From the NCBI GenBank assembly GCA_037974665.1, contig CM075773.1, positions 29,791,853 through 29,855,852 on the forward strand: a stretch of DNA of 64,000 nucleotides. The letters run 5' to 3'. A program made the translations under genes and the position numbers. Of the stretch, positions 13,401-25,293 are shown in pieces. The stretch comes from Ehretia macrophylla (Eukaryota > Streptophyta > Magnoliopsida > Boraginales > Ehretiaceae). The notes under the pieces were generated by a model, which did no database searches, was not told the origin of the DNA, and was given only the letters and a program-made list of their open reading frames with translations. Positions within the stretch are counted from its first letter, which is position 1. Every line of letters begins with the position of its first letter.

Positions 13401-16400
13401 GGATCAAAAGTTATGGGCACCGCAGCGACGGATGCCTGGTCATAAGCCCCACGCCCTCGGTTTGCGAGCCCAACCTCCACGTGAAATGAAGTTGTCTTGC
13501 CCAAGGTGCCACGGGATTCGGTAATAGAAATGTAAAGAATTAGGCTGTCGTCCTTTTCGCGGCTCACGACGTACGATCTGGGATAAAAAAAAATAGAGTA
13601 AAAGAAGAAAATTGTCCAAAAACTTATGAAAATGTTTGAATTTGGGCTCTAAAAACAGGCGCTGCTATGCAGGCTAGGTGCACCCATCGTAGAGCTCTCG
13701 GAGAGCTTTCCAACGGTATGTTGTGCGCTGCGTAACTCCTTACGAATCAAATGTTATGGGCACCGGAGCGACGGTTACCTGGTCACAAGCCCCACGCCCT
13801 CTGTTTGCGAGCCCAGCCTCTACGTGAAGTAAAGTTGTCTTGCCCAAGGTGTCGTGTGATTCAGTAACAGAAATATGATGGATTAGGTTGTCGTTCTTTT
13901 CGCGGCTCATGACGTACGATCCAAGACGAAAAAACAGCACAAAAAAGAAAAGTGTCGGAAAACTTATGAAAATGATTGATTTTGGGCTCCGAAAACAGGC
14001 GCAATCGAGCAGGCAAGTTGTCTTTATCGTAGAGCTCTCAGAGTGCTTTCCAATGGTATGCTGTACGTCGTGTAACTCCTTACGGATCAAAGGTTATGGG
14101 CACCGGAGCGACGGATACATGGTCACAAGTCCCACGCCCTCGACTTGCGGGACCAGCCTCTACGTGAAGTGAAGTTGTCTTGCCCAAGGTGCCGTGGGAT
14201 TCATTAATAGAAATGTGATGGATTAAGTTGTCATCCTTTTCGCGGCTTACGACGTACGATCCGAGACAAAAAAATAGCGCAAAAGAAGAAATATGTCCCA
14301 AAACTGATGAAAATATTTGATTTTGGGCTTCGAAAATAGGCGCAGCTGAGTAGGCTAGGTGCCCTCGTCGTAGAGCTCTCGGAGTGCTATCCAACAGTAT
14401 GATGTGCGACGCGTAACTCCTTACAGATCAAAAGTTATGGGCACTGGAGCGATGGTTTCCTAGTCACAAGCCCCACGCCCTCTGTTTGCGGGCCCAGCGT
14501 CTACGTGAAGTGAAGTTGTCTTGCCCAAGGTACCGTGTGATTAAGTAATAGAAATGTGATGGATTAGGTTGTCATTCTTTTCGCGGCTCACGACGTACGA
14601 TCCGGGATAGAAAAACAGTGCAAAAGAAGAAAAGTGTCCCGAAACTAATGAAAACTTTCAATTAGGTGCTCCAAATACTAGCACAATCGAGCAGGCTTGC
14701 TGCCCCCGCTGTAGAGCTCTCGAATACCTTTCCAACAGTATGTTGTGCGTCACGTAACTCCTTACGGATCAAAAGTTATGGGCACCAGAGCGACGAATAC
14801 CTACTCCCAAGCCCTACGCCCTCGGTTTGCGGGCCCAGCCTCTACGTGAAGTGAAATTGTCTTGCCCAAGGTGCCATTGGATTCGGTAATAGAAATGTGA
14901 TGGATTAAGTTGTCGTCCATTTTGCGGCTCACGAAGTGAAATCCGTGACGGAAAAACAATGCAAAAGAATAAAAGTATCGCAAAACTTATGAAAATGTTC
15001 GATTTTGGACTCTGAAAATAGGCGCAACCGAGCAGGCTAGGTGCCCCCATCGTAGAGCTCTCAAAGTGCTTTACAACGGTATACTGTGAGCCGCATAACT
15101 CCTTACGGATCAAAAGTTATGGGCACCGCAGTAAGGGATACCTAGTCACAAGCCCTACACCCTCTGTTTCCGGGCCCAGCCTCTATGTCAAGTGAAGTTA
15201 TCTTGCCCAAGGTTCCGTGGGATTCAGTAATAGAAATGTGATGGATTAGGTTGTCGTCCTTTTCGCTGCTCACGACGTACGATCTGGGACGGAAAAATAG
15301 TGAAAAAGAAGAAAAGTGTCTCAAAACTGATGAAAATATTTTATTTTGGGATTTGAAAATAGTCGCAGCCGAACAGGCTAGGTGCCCTCGTCGTAGAGCT
15401 CTCGGAGAGCTTTCCAACGGTATGTTGTGCACTACGTAACTCCTTGCAGATCAAAAGTTATGGGCATCGGAGCGACGGTTACCTGGTCACAAACCCCACG
15501 CCCTCAGTTTCCAGGCCCAGCCTCTACGTGAAGAGAAGTTGTCTTGCTCAATATGCCATGAGATTCGGTAATAGAAATGTGATGGATGAGGTTGTCGTCA
15601 TTTTTGCGGCTCACGACGTACGATCTGGGATAAAAAAAATAGCGTAAAAGAAGAAAAGTGTCCAAAAACTTATGAAAATGTTTGAATTTGGACTCTAAAA
15701 ATAGGCGCTGCTATACAGGCTAGGTGCACCCATCGTAGAGCTCTCAGAGAGCTTTCCAACTGTATGTTGTGCACCGCATAACTCTATACGGATCAAAAGT
15801 TATAGGCACCGGAGCGACGGTTACCTAGTCACTAGCCCCACGCCCTCGGTTTTCGATCCCGACCTCTATGTGAATTGAAGTTGTTTTGCCCAAGGTGTCA
15901 TGGGATTCAGTAACAGAAATGTGATGGATTAGGTTGTCATCCTTTTCGCGGGTCACGCCGTATGATACAGGACGGAAAAATAGTGCAAAAGAAGAAAAGT
16001 GTCGGAAAACTTATGAAAATGATTGATTTTGGGCTCCAAAAACAGGCGCAATCGAGCAGGCAAGTTGTCTTTATCGTAGAGCTCTAAGAGTACTTTCCAA
16101 CGGTATGCTGTACGTCGCGTAACTCCTTACAGATCAAAAGTTTTAGGCACCGGAGCGATGGATACCTGGTCACATGCCCCACACCCTCTATTTGCGGGCT
16201 CAGCTTCTATGTGAAGTGAAGTTGTCTTGCCCTAGGTGCAGTGGGCTTTGGTAATAGAAATGTGATGGATTAGGTTGTCGTCCTTTTCGCGGCTTACGAC
16301 GTACGATCCGGGATGAAAAAAAAGAGCAAAAGAAGAAAAATATCACGAAACTGATGAAAACATTCAATTTTGGGCTCCGAAAATAGGCGCAACTGAGCAG

Positions 16401-17150
16401 GCTTGTTGCCCCCATCGTAGAGCTCTCGGAGAGCTTTCCAACATTATGTTGTGCGTCACGTAACTCCTTACGGATTAAAAGTTATGGGCATTAGAGCGAT
16501 GGTTTCCTAGTCACAAGCCCCACGCCCTCTGTTTGCAGGCCTAGCCTCTACGTGAGGCGAAGTTGTCTTTCCCAAGGTACTGTAGGATTCAGTAATAGAA
16601 ATGTGATGGATTAGGTTGTCATCCTTTTCACGGCTCACAACGTACGATCCGGGATAGAAAAATAGTGCAAAAGAAGAAAAGTGTCCCGAAACTGAAGAAA
16701 ATGTTCAATTTTGGGCTCCAAAAATTGGCGCAATCGAGCAGGCTTGCTGCCCCCGTTGTAGAGCTCTCGAAGAGCTTTCCAACAGTATGTTGTGCGTCGC
16801 GTAACTCCTTACGGATCAAAAGTTATGGGCACCAGAGCGACGGAGACCTAGTCACAAGCCCCCCGCCCTCTGTCTGCGGGTCCAGCCTCTACGTGAAGTG
16901 TAGTTGTCTTGCCCAAGGTGCCATGTGATTCGGTAATAGAAATGTGATGGATTAAGTTGTCGTCCATTTCGCGGCTCACGAAGTACAATCCGGGACGGAA
17001 AAATAGCGTAAAGAAGAAAAGTGTCTCAAAACTTATGAAAATGTTAGATTTTGGACTCCGAAAAGAGGAGCAGCCGAGTAGGCTAGGTGCCCCTATCATA
17101 GAGCTCTCGGAGAGCTTTCCAACGGTATATTGTGCACCGCATAACTCCTT
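7500..17150. repeat. Higher-order repeat domain in the satellite (3- and 6-monomer periods)
   Basis: Diagnostic variants recur at integral monomer distances. 'A'-type GTCGTAGAGCTCT sites at 7548, 8570, 9593 and 10614 are about 1022 bp apart (3 monomers). The GGAACAAAAG plus CCCACTGTTTGTGGG pair near 7940-8010 recurs near 9990-10060 (6 monomers). GGCGCTGCTA...GGTGCACCC at 13667-13685 recurs at 15710-15732, and CAATCGAGCAGGCAAGTTG at 14000 recurs at 16050, each about 2046-2050 bp. Five consecutive monomers (13.6-15.1 kb) match the next five (15.6-17.1 kb) in order. Comparison was by eye. Confidence 0.75.
10122..14760. repeat. 14-monomer satellite block, paralogous to 55990-60625
   Basis: GTAGAGCTCTC sites here (10275, 10614, 10956, 11298, 11639, 11978, 12320, 12660, 13001, 13343, 13687, 14029, 14370, 14711) and in array 5 (56143 to 60574) differ by a nearly constant 45,863-45,871. 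Private variants match at the same offset: CTTACCGATC with GCCCAATGTTTGC (10325/56193), AACTGAGAAGGCTAGG (11610/57480), TTTTATTTTGGG-like (11930/57790), GAAAAAGTTCAATTTTGGGC (12602/58463), GTGCTATCCAAC with GTGCGACGCG (14384/60250) and CCAAATACTAGCACAATCGA (14671/60533). Confidence 0.75.
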
Positions 17151-19454
17151 ACGGATCAAAAGTTATGGGCACCGTAGCGACGGATACCTGGTCAGAAGCC
17201 CCACGCCCTTGGTTTGCGGGCCCAGCCTCTACGTGAAGTGAAGTTGTCTCGCTCAATGTGTCATTTGATTCGTTAATAGAAATGTGATGGATTAGGTTGT
17301 CGTCCTTTTCGCGGCTCACGACGTACGATCCGGGATAAAAAAATAGCACAAAAGAATAAGAGTGTCCCTAAATTGATGAAAACGTTCGATTTTGTGCTCC
17401 AAATACTGGCACAGCCGAGCAGGCTTGCTGCCTCCGTCGTAGAACTCTCAAAGAGCTTTCCAACGGCATGCTGTGCGCCGTGTAACTCCTTACAGATCAA
17501 AAGTTATGGGCACCGGAGCAACGGAGACCTAATCACAAGCCCATGCTCTCGGTTTGAGGGCCCAGCCTCTACGTGAATCACAGTTGTCTTGCCCAAGGTG
17601 CCATGTGATTAGGTAATAGATATGTGATGGATTAGGTTGTCGTCCTTTTCAAGGATCACGACGCACGATCCGGGACAGAAAAACAGAGCAAAAAAGAAAA
17701 GTGTCACAAAACTTATGAAAATGATTGATTTTGGGCTCTTAAAATAGGCGCAGCTGAGCATGCTTGTTGCCTGCATCGTAGAGCTCTCGGAGAGCTTTTC
17801 AATGGTATACTGTGCGCCGTGTAACTCATTACAGATCAAAAGTTATGGGCACCAGAGTGTCGGATACCTGGTCACATGCCCTACGCCCACTGTTTGCAAG
17901 TCCAGCCTCTACGTGAAATGAAGTTGTCTTGCCCAAGGTGCCGTGTTATTCAGTAATAGAAATTTGAGAGATTAGGTTGTCGTCCTTTTTGCGGCACACG
18001 ACATACGATCTGGGACGGAAAAATAGCGCAAAAGAAGAAAAGTGTCCCAAAACTGATGAAAACGTTTGATTTTGGGCTCCAAAAATAGGCGCAGCCAAGC
18101 AGGCTTGTTGCCCACATCGTAGAGCTCTTGGAGAGCTTTCCAACGGTATGTTGTACGCTGCGTAACTCCTTACGGATCAAAAGTTATGGGCACCAGAGAA
18201 ATGGTTACCTAGTCACAAGCCCTACGCCCTCGGTTTACGGGCCCAGTCTCTACATGAAGTGAAGTTGTCTTGCCCAATGTGCCATGGGATTCGGTAATAG
18301 AAATGTGATGGATTAGGTAGTCGTCCTTTTCGCAAATCACGACGTACGATCCGGGACAGAAAAATAGCGCAAAAGAAGAAAAGTGTCCCAAAACATATGA
18401 AAATGCTCAATTTTGTGCTCCAAAAAAAGGCGTAGTGGAGCAGATTTGATGCCCCCATCTTAGAGCTCTCGGAGAGTTTTACAACGGTATGCTATGCGCC
18501 GCGTAACTCATTAAGGATCAAAAATTATGGGCACCAGAGCGACGGATACCTGGTCACAAGCCCCACGCCCTCTGTTTGCAGGCCCAACCTCTACGTGAAG
18601 TGAAGTTGTCTTGCCCAAGATGCCGTGGTATTCAGTAATAGAAATATGATGGATTAGGTTGTCGTCCTTTTCGCGGCTCACGACGTACGATCCTAGTCGG
18701 AAAAATAGTGCAAAAGAAGAAAAGTATCCCGAAACTAATAAAAATGTTCGATTTAGGGCTCCGAAAAGAGGCGTAGCTGAGCAGGTTTGCTGTCCACGCT
18801 GTAGAGCTCTTGGAGAGCTTTCCAACGGTATGCTGTGCGCTGCGTAACTCCTTACGGATCAAAAGTTATAGGCACCGAAGCGACGGATACCTAGTCACAA
18901 GTCCCATGCCCTCGATTTACGGGCCTTGCCTCTACGTGAAGTGAAGTTGCCTTGCCTAAGGTGCCATGGGAATCGATAATAGAAATGTGATAGATTAGGT
19001 TGTCGTCCTTTTCGCAGCTCACGACGTACGATCCGGGATGGAAAAATAGTGCAAAAGAAGAAAAGTATCCCACAACTTATGAAAATGTTCGATTTTGGGC
19101 TCCGAAAACAGACGCAGCCGAGTAGGCTAGGTGCCCCAATCGTAGAGCTCTCAGATAGCTTTCCAACGGTATATTGTGCACCGCGTAACTCCTTACGGAT
19201 CAAAAGTTATGGGCAACGAAACGACGGATACCTGGTCACAAGCCCCACGCCCTCAGTTTGCGGGCCCAGCCTCTATGTGAATTGAAGTTGTCTTGCCTAT
19301 GGTGCCATGGGATTAGGTAATAGAAATGTGATGGATTAGGTTCTCGTCCTTTTCGCAGCTCACGACGTACGATCCGGGATAGAAAAACAACGCAAAAGAA
19401 GAAAAGTGTCCCGAAACTGATGAAAACGTTCAATTTTGTGATCCAAAAATAGGC

Positions 19455-19459
19455 GCAGC
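19455..19459. other. Left target-site sequence GCAGC
   Basis: GCAGC of the satellite lies immediately outside the LTR start TGTCACGCC. The same satellite position abuts the LTRs at 35331, 52395 (as ACAGC) and 62935. The right-hand copy is missing here because the element is rearranged. Confidence 0.55.
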
Positions 19460-22400
19460 TGTCACGCCCCTACCCGACCTATGGAGGTTAGACTAGGATG
19501 TGATCTAAACATTTATATCATTTCCCATACTTAATCGTTCATTAAGGTTTAACACTTAACGTTAGGCTAGAACTCCAAAAATTCTCCGGAAAACCGGCAG
19601 CATAATGGCTGTAATTGGCTCCTTAGTTTGACCTAATTTCCTAAACGCCTCAAAACTTTCAATCTCAAATTCGATTCCAAATAATATAACTATTTATCAC
19701 CAATTGAAATACCTACTAGTTATCTCGAAGTCTCGTTTGATTAACAACCTAGCATGATAACTATGTCTCGTTTGTTTGTCAATCCCTGTTACAAAAGTCC
19801 TTGTTGATCTTAGCTTACCAATGAGTACCTGCTTAAGATTGGATAGATTCATTTTACTTAACTCTTACCTAGTACTTCATAAGCCTGCAGTAGTTACCAA
19901 TCAAAGTAGCAAAACGAGCAAATAGGGCGTCTGTTTAGTTCATATCGGTACAAATCAAAATTAGACCCCAAATTACAATGGGGCTCATTTACAATAACGA
20001 CAACAAGTAACATAAGAAATAGTCTTCAAAGCAACATATCGTTCACAAAATAGCCATAGTCAAGTAAGGCACGTAGAGCAGGCAATCACTCCAAAGAGTC
20101 ATCGATAGTCACGTTATCCTCAGGTACCTGTTCCTGATCTTCTTCACCTGAGATGATAAAAGAGGGTGAATCCTTATGAACTCAGCGAGGGGAAACAAGA
20201 AATAAGTTTTGAAACTCTTTTTCTGGTTCAACTTATGAAAACCTTTTTGCAAGCATGACATATAACACAAGTAAGTTCATAATGTAATATAAAAGTAAAA
20301 GAACACAATTACCCGTCTTTCCTCCCCGAGATCCTCTAGGAACCAAGCGAGAGTACTTATACACATAGTGAAAAGAATATAGTGAGCTTTTGCTCCCAAT
20401 TCATTTCCAATATCAGTTGTTGCAGCCGACTTCAAATCATCCACTTATCACGCCAAATGGGTGTACTCCGGATGTACACCGAAATCCTATGACCCAACTC
20501 TTTGAGGAAGTCTAGCCCCCAAGCGAGAGAAGGAATTGGACAATGGTAGTCACAGTTGCACCGGCAAGCCCGATGCCGCCCGGTGTGCGTGAACGCTACC
20601 ATGCCAAAATGAAAGGTTGCAACCTTGTATGCAATGCACACTTATGACATTTATTATATCACATTAGGAGGACAACAAAGTAGGTTGCCTCTGAACAGTT
20701 ATAAAATCGCACATTGACAAGTAAACACATGAGGCATGCTTTAACATGTAATTTCACTTGTAAAGCACATGGAGTTATATGAATATTAAACGGGCAGCCA
20801 TGTAACACATGTAAATCAAGTCATATAACTCATTTCGGGGTTCACGTAATCAAGTAATAAGGTTATACAAGCATACAACGACGTTTACATGAGACTGGGT
20901 GCAAGAAAAGTCTACTTATCAACATGTAATCATCGGAATCACATTTAGGGCTATAAGGACAACTACGGGCAGCCCACTAATCACATAATTAGACACGATA
21001 ACTATAGGATCAACACTTAGCGAGTTTTCATACTCACTAGGGTTTCAATTCATGCTTACCCGTGCGATTAAGCCACAAGTTGGCACGTAATTAAACCAAA
21101 GCCATGCATTGATTAATTAAAACATCCTCAATCATCCAAAACACTACACACAACATCCAAGTGCCACAATCCCAAGCTTTTAATACCACAAGAGAAGTTA
21201 CAATAATTTTCAAAGCATATCACTAGATAAAACCTCACTGTAATGGTCTGTTTTCCCACAATCATTTAGACAAGCAAATAATCTCCAATTCCATTGAACA
21301 AATGTCAAATTAAATCTTATTAAGTGAACTAAATCCAGAAACAAACCTCACATCATTTGGAGTTCGGATTCAAAAGTTATAGCTAAAACCGTGAGACTAC
21401 GCTAAACTGTCCAGATTCGTATATATTTCAATATTTGCCATTTTTTAGGGTCTTAGGGTCGGATTTAGCTCTAGTCTATTTCTGACAAAAATGTCCATTA
21501 CTGAAAAATATGGCAACCTACCAAATTTCATGCATTTTAGATATCTTTTAGTAGGTCAAAACTGTTTTGTTCGACAAGGTCAGTGAACTGCCAAAAACCT
21601 GCTCCATTTTCCCAAATTTTCCAGATTTAGACACCCTGCAATGTTTTGCCATTTTGGAGACCTTAGAATCAAAATTGTCCTTGGCCTATTTCTATGAAAA
21701 ATTCTCAGAACTGGCAAAACTAGTCACCTACAAATTTTCACACATTTTTAACATCATTTACCAGGCCAAATATACTTCATTCTAACAAGTCAGAAATCTG
21801 CCATTTTCGCGATTTTATCTATCTTCAAGTTCTAGCTAAATATCTTACCTTGCATGGTTTCAAAAGCTTATGTACACATATATACCACAAGTACAGAGGT
21901 AAAAATTGACATATAAAGGCATGCATGTGGATTTTGAAATCTTTTAAAAAGGATTAACCCTCACCTTAGCCTAGGGACAACAAATGATGATCAAAACTCT
22001 TGAAGATGCACAAATGGTCTTCTCTCTTTGTTTGGCTGAGAGATATTGCTTGATTTCCTTAATTCCTAGTTGAGTTACCATGTCCTTAGTATGTGCATGT
22101 GGTTAGAACAAAAGGGAGATGAAAGAAAAGCTATCAAACATACCTAGGGCCGAAATGAGTGTTCTATGAGCTTGCATGCAAATTCCTTGCTTCTTGCTTG
22201 CTTGGTCGAGCTTCCTAGAGTTCTTGAGTGTCTAGATAAACCTTAGGATGATGAGCTTAAGCTATGGAGAGTAATGAAGAAGCCTAGGCCGAGAGGGTGA
22301 GAGAAAATGAGAGGATGAAAGAATGAGAGAATGAGAGAAAGAAATGAAAAGCTTGAGCATATGGCCGGCTTTGGACTTCTACAAATCTGATTTTTGTGTC

Positions 22401-22802
22401 TTCAAAAGCATATTTTGAATTGTGAGGAGACATAAGGTGATTTGGTCAAGGGAGTGAAGCATTGGGTAGGATGTTAGGGAATTTTTTTATGCTTTGTGTC
22501 TTGTGTGTGTCATAGGTTGTCTAGAATCATTTTGAATTTGTGTAAGGCTAGTCAAAAGGCCTTGGCGGCCGAAATTAGCATGCTAGAATTGAGGAATTTG
22601 TGTTGTTTTTAATTGTATCATGTGGCATTATAGTATTAGTGTTATAGGTTTTTGTGTGCATGGGTTTTTGGTAGGAATAAAGAATAAAGAATAAGAATGT
22701 TTAGCTTTTGGTGAAATTTTGTCTTCTAGTGCATTGACTGAGCATTTTAATATTAGTTAGTGGAGTTTGTAGGATTAGCTTTTGGTGAAATTTTGTCTTC
22801 TA
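19460..22802 (-). repeat. Truncated LTR, subfamily X (left part of the chimeric LTR)
   Basis: It starts TGTCACGCCCCTACCCGACC, the same subfamily as the LTRs at 35331 and 62935 (shared ATGTGATCTAAACATTTATA), about 96% alike over the first 200 bp by eye. It runs to TTTTGTCTTCTA, about 350 bp short of the usual CCTCACA end. Just before the break, AGCTTTTGGTGAAATTTTG is present twice (22704 and 22777). It contains the minus-strand short frame (about 20130-20214), the palindrome at 20613-20626 and GA-rich sequence near 22280-22340. No gene of its own is visible. Confidence 0.85.
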
Positions 22803-25253
22803 CCACGCCAGAATGAAAGGTTGCAACCTTGTATGCAATGCACATTTATGACATTTAGTATGTCACATTAGGAGGACAACAAAGTGGTTGCCTCCGAGCA
22901 GTCATAAGATTGCACATTGACAAGCAAACACGCGAGGCGTGATATAACATGTAATTTCACTTGTAAAGCACATGGAGTTATATGAATATTAAACGGGCAG
23001 CCATGTAACGCATGTAGATCAAGTCATATAACTCATTTCGAAGTTCACGTAATCAAATAATAAGGTCATACAACATGCAACAACATTTACGCGGGACCGG
23101 GTGCAAGAATGGCCTACTTGTCAACATGTAATCATCGGAATCATATTTAGAGCTATAAAGGCAACTACGGGCAGCCTACTAATCACATAATTAAACACGA
23201 TATTTATAGGGTCAACACTTAGCGAGTTTACCTAGTCATTAGGGTTTTAATTGACGCTCACCCGTGCGATTAAGCCCTAAGCTGTCACGTAATTAAACTC
23301 AAGCCATGCATTGATTAATTCAAACACCCTCAAACATTCAAAACAGTCCACACAATATCCAAGTACCACAATCCCAAGCAATTAACACAACAAGAGAAGT
23401 TACAGTAATTTTTCTAAGCATATCACTAGATGGAAACCTCACTGCAAAGGTCTGTTTTCTCACAATCATTAAGACAAGCAAACAATCTCCAATTCCAGTT
23501 AACGAAATTTCAAATTAAAGCTTAAGGAGTGAACTAAATTCAGAAACAAACCTCGTATCATTTGGAGTTTGGGTTCAAGAGTTATAGCCAAAATCGTGAG
23601 ACTACACAAAACTGTCTAGATTTGCACATATTTCAATACTTGTCGTTTTTTAAGACTTTGGGTCAGATTTAGCCTTAGTCTATTTCTGACAAAAATGTTC
23701 AGAACTGAAAAATATAATATCACACCAAATTTCATGCATTTTATATATCATGTACTAAGTCAAAACTTGTTCGTTCTACAAGGACAGTGAATTTGCCAAA
23801 ACCTGCTTCATTTTTCCAGATTTTCAAGATTTGGACACATTTTGATATTTTGCCATTTTGAGCACCTTAGAGTCAAAATTAGCTTTGGCCTATTTCTGCA
23901 AACAATTCTAAGAACTGGAAAAACTAGTCACCTACCAATTTTCTTGCATTTTGAACATCATTTACCTGGTCAAAATCACTTCGTTCCAACAGAACAGAAA
24001 GCTGCCAAATACGCGATTTCACCTATCTTCACATTCTAGCCAAATATCTTGCCATGCATGTTTACCAAAGCTCATGGACATCACATATATCACAAGGAAA
24101 GAGGTAAAAATAGACATTTAAAGGCATGCATGTGGTTTTTGAAAGCTTCTCAGGGCGTTTTAGCCCTCACCTTAGCAAGACAACAAAGAAGATGCATAAA
24201 CTCTTGATGAAGCATAATGTCGACCTTTTTCCTTGCTTAGCCGAGAGACAACTTGAGATTTCTCTAATTCCTAGCTTAGTAACCATGTTCTTAGTAAGTG
24301 CAAGTGGCTAGAACAAAAGAAAATGAAATGGAAGCTAACAAACTTACCTAAGCCGAAATGAATGTGCTATGAGCTTGCATGTGCGACTTTTGCATTCTAG
24401 CTTGCTTGGTCGAGCTTCCTAGTTTCTTGCATGTCTTGATGAACGATTGAGTGATGAACTTAAGCTATGGAGAGTACGATTTCAGCTAGGGCAGAGAGAG
24501 AGAGAGAGAAGAAATGAGAGAATGAGGGAAAATGAGAGAAAGAAGGAAATAATGAAAGAAAAATGAAAAGCTTGATGAGTTGATGCTTGTGTTAGCCTAG
24601 GGCCTTAAAATTTCAGATTTTTGTGTCTTCAAGGAGCATGTTTGAATCACCTAGCATGGGCATGGAGTGTTTGTCGAGATTGGTGCACATTGGGTAGGGT
24701 TTTTTGAGCCATTTTTTTTTTGTTTTGTTGTCATAACATGTCATAGAATGTCTAGGCGTAAATTTTGAAATTGAAATGCATGCACAAAGGCTCCATGTGG
24801 TCGGCCAAGCTTGTGTTCAAATCTGAATTTTTTGTCTTGTTTGAGCATTATTTAATTGAGTGCTTGGAATATGCAAAAGAATAAAGAATAAAGAATAAGA
24901 ATGTCTAGCTTTTGGAGCAATTTCGTCTTCTAGTGCATTGACTTAGCATTTTAATATTTGTTAGTGGAGTTTGTAGGATTAATTAATGATCTTGTGCTTC
25001 ATGTAAGATGCTTTCTTGATTAGCGTGCGGGCACGCTTTCTTAAGTTTAGGACAAACACTACGAGGTAGGGCACGAACTACGAGACGAATGCGCGTTTCC
25101 CAAGCAAATGCACGCAACCCTAAATGTATACACGTAATTCAATGCAAGGCACACAAAATGAAATAGGATTCTTAAACCTAGGTCAAGGCACGCAAATCTA
25201 GGTTATGGCACACGAAACGAGGTATCACACGCAAATCGAGGTCGGGCCTCACA
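22801..25253 (-). repeat. 3' LTR of element 1, subfamily Y, lacking its distal ~1130 bp
   Basis: It begins abruptly at TACCACGCCAGAATG, equivalent to position 31188 in the right LTR, and runs collinearly to the end GGTCGGGCCTCACA. It is bounded on the right by the polypurine tract. Length is 2453 bp against 3582 bp for the right LTR. The join to the subfamily X piece shares only TA, consistent with illegitimate recombination. A (GA)n run lies near 24493-24510. Confidence 0.85.
24485..24550. repeat. GA-rich microsatellite inside the LTR
   Basis: A run of GAGA repeats followed by GAGAGAATGAGGGAAAATGAGAG. Equivalent GA-rich tracts occur at about 32884-32940, 41620-41680 and 55215-55260, so this is an LTR component of variable length. 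Confidence 0.8.
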
Positions 25254-25266
25254 TCTTCCCCTCCTT
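25254..25266 (-). promoter_or_regulatory. Polypurine tract of element 1
   Basis: Read on the minus strand it is AAGGAGGGGAAGA directly abutting the 3' LTR start TGTGAGGCCC. This is the site where plus-strand DNA synthesis is primed in LTR retrotransposons. The LTR at 52395-55964 keeps a near-identical tract. Confidence 0.85.
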
Positions 25267-25293
25267 AAAAGAATTTCATCCCGAAATTCAATA

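Larger units (their letters stand above)
1..19459. repeat. Satellite array 1, ~341-bp monomer, ~57 copies
   Basis: The phrase beginning CCCAGCCTCTACRTGAAGTG returns about every 341 bp (near 1, 341, 684, 1024 and onward), as does GTAGAGCTCTC (near 221, 559, 900, 1241 up to 19142). Monomers are head to tail and diverged from one another by roughly 10-20% by eye. Each holds a short dyad (AGCTCTC-G-GAGAGCT in one variant), the segment GACGTACGATCCGGGAC and an A-rich stretch around AAAAGAAGAAAAGTG. Two variants occur: 'A' with CTCGGAGAGC, often with ACTGATGAAAA and CCGTCG; and 'B' with CTCAGAGTGC, often with ACTTATGAAAA and CCATCG. I do not recognise the family. The array continues left of the window and ends where an LTR begins. 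Confidence 0.97.

Noticed and set aside
1..19459. CRISPR-like regular repetition
   Set aside because: The repeat unit is about 341 bp with no unique spacers and no cas genes. The context is a plant satellite.
20432..20641. 69-aa frame starting MCIAYKVATFHFG, also near 36304, 38246 and 44007
   Set aside because: It lies in LTRs around the palindrome and shows no domain. It follows simple LTR homology, and some copies are interrupted, so it is not called as a gene.
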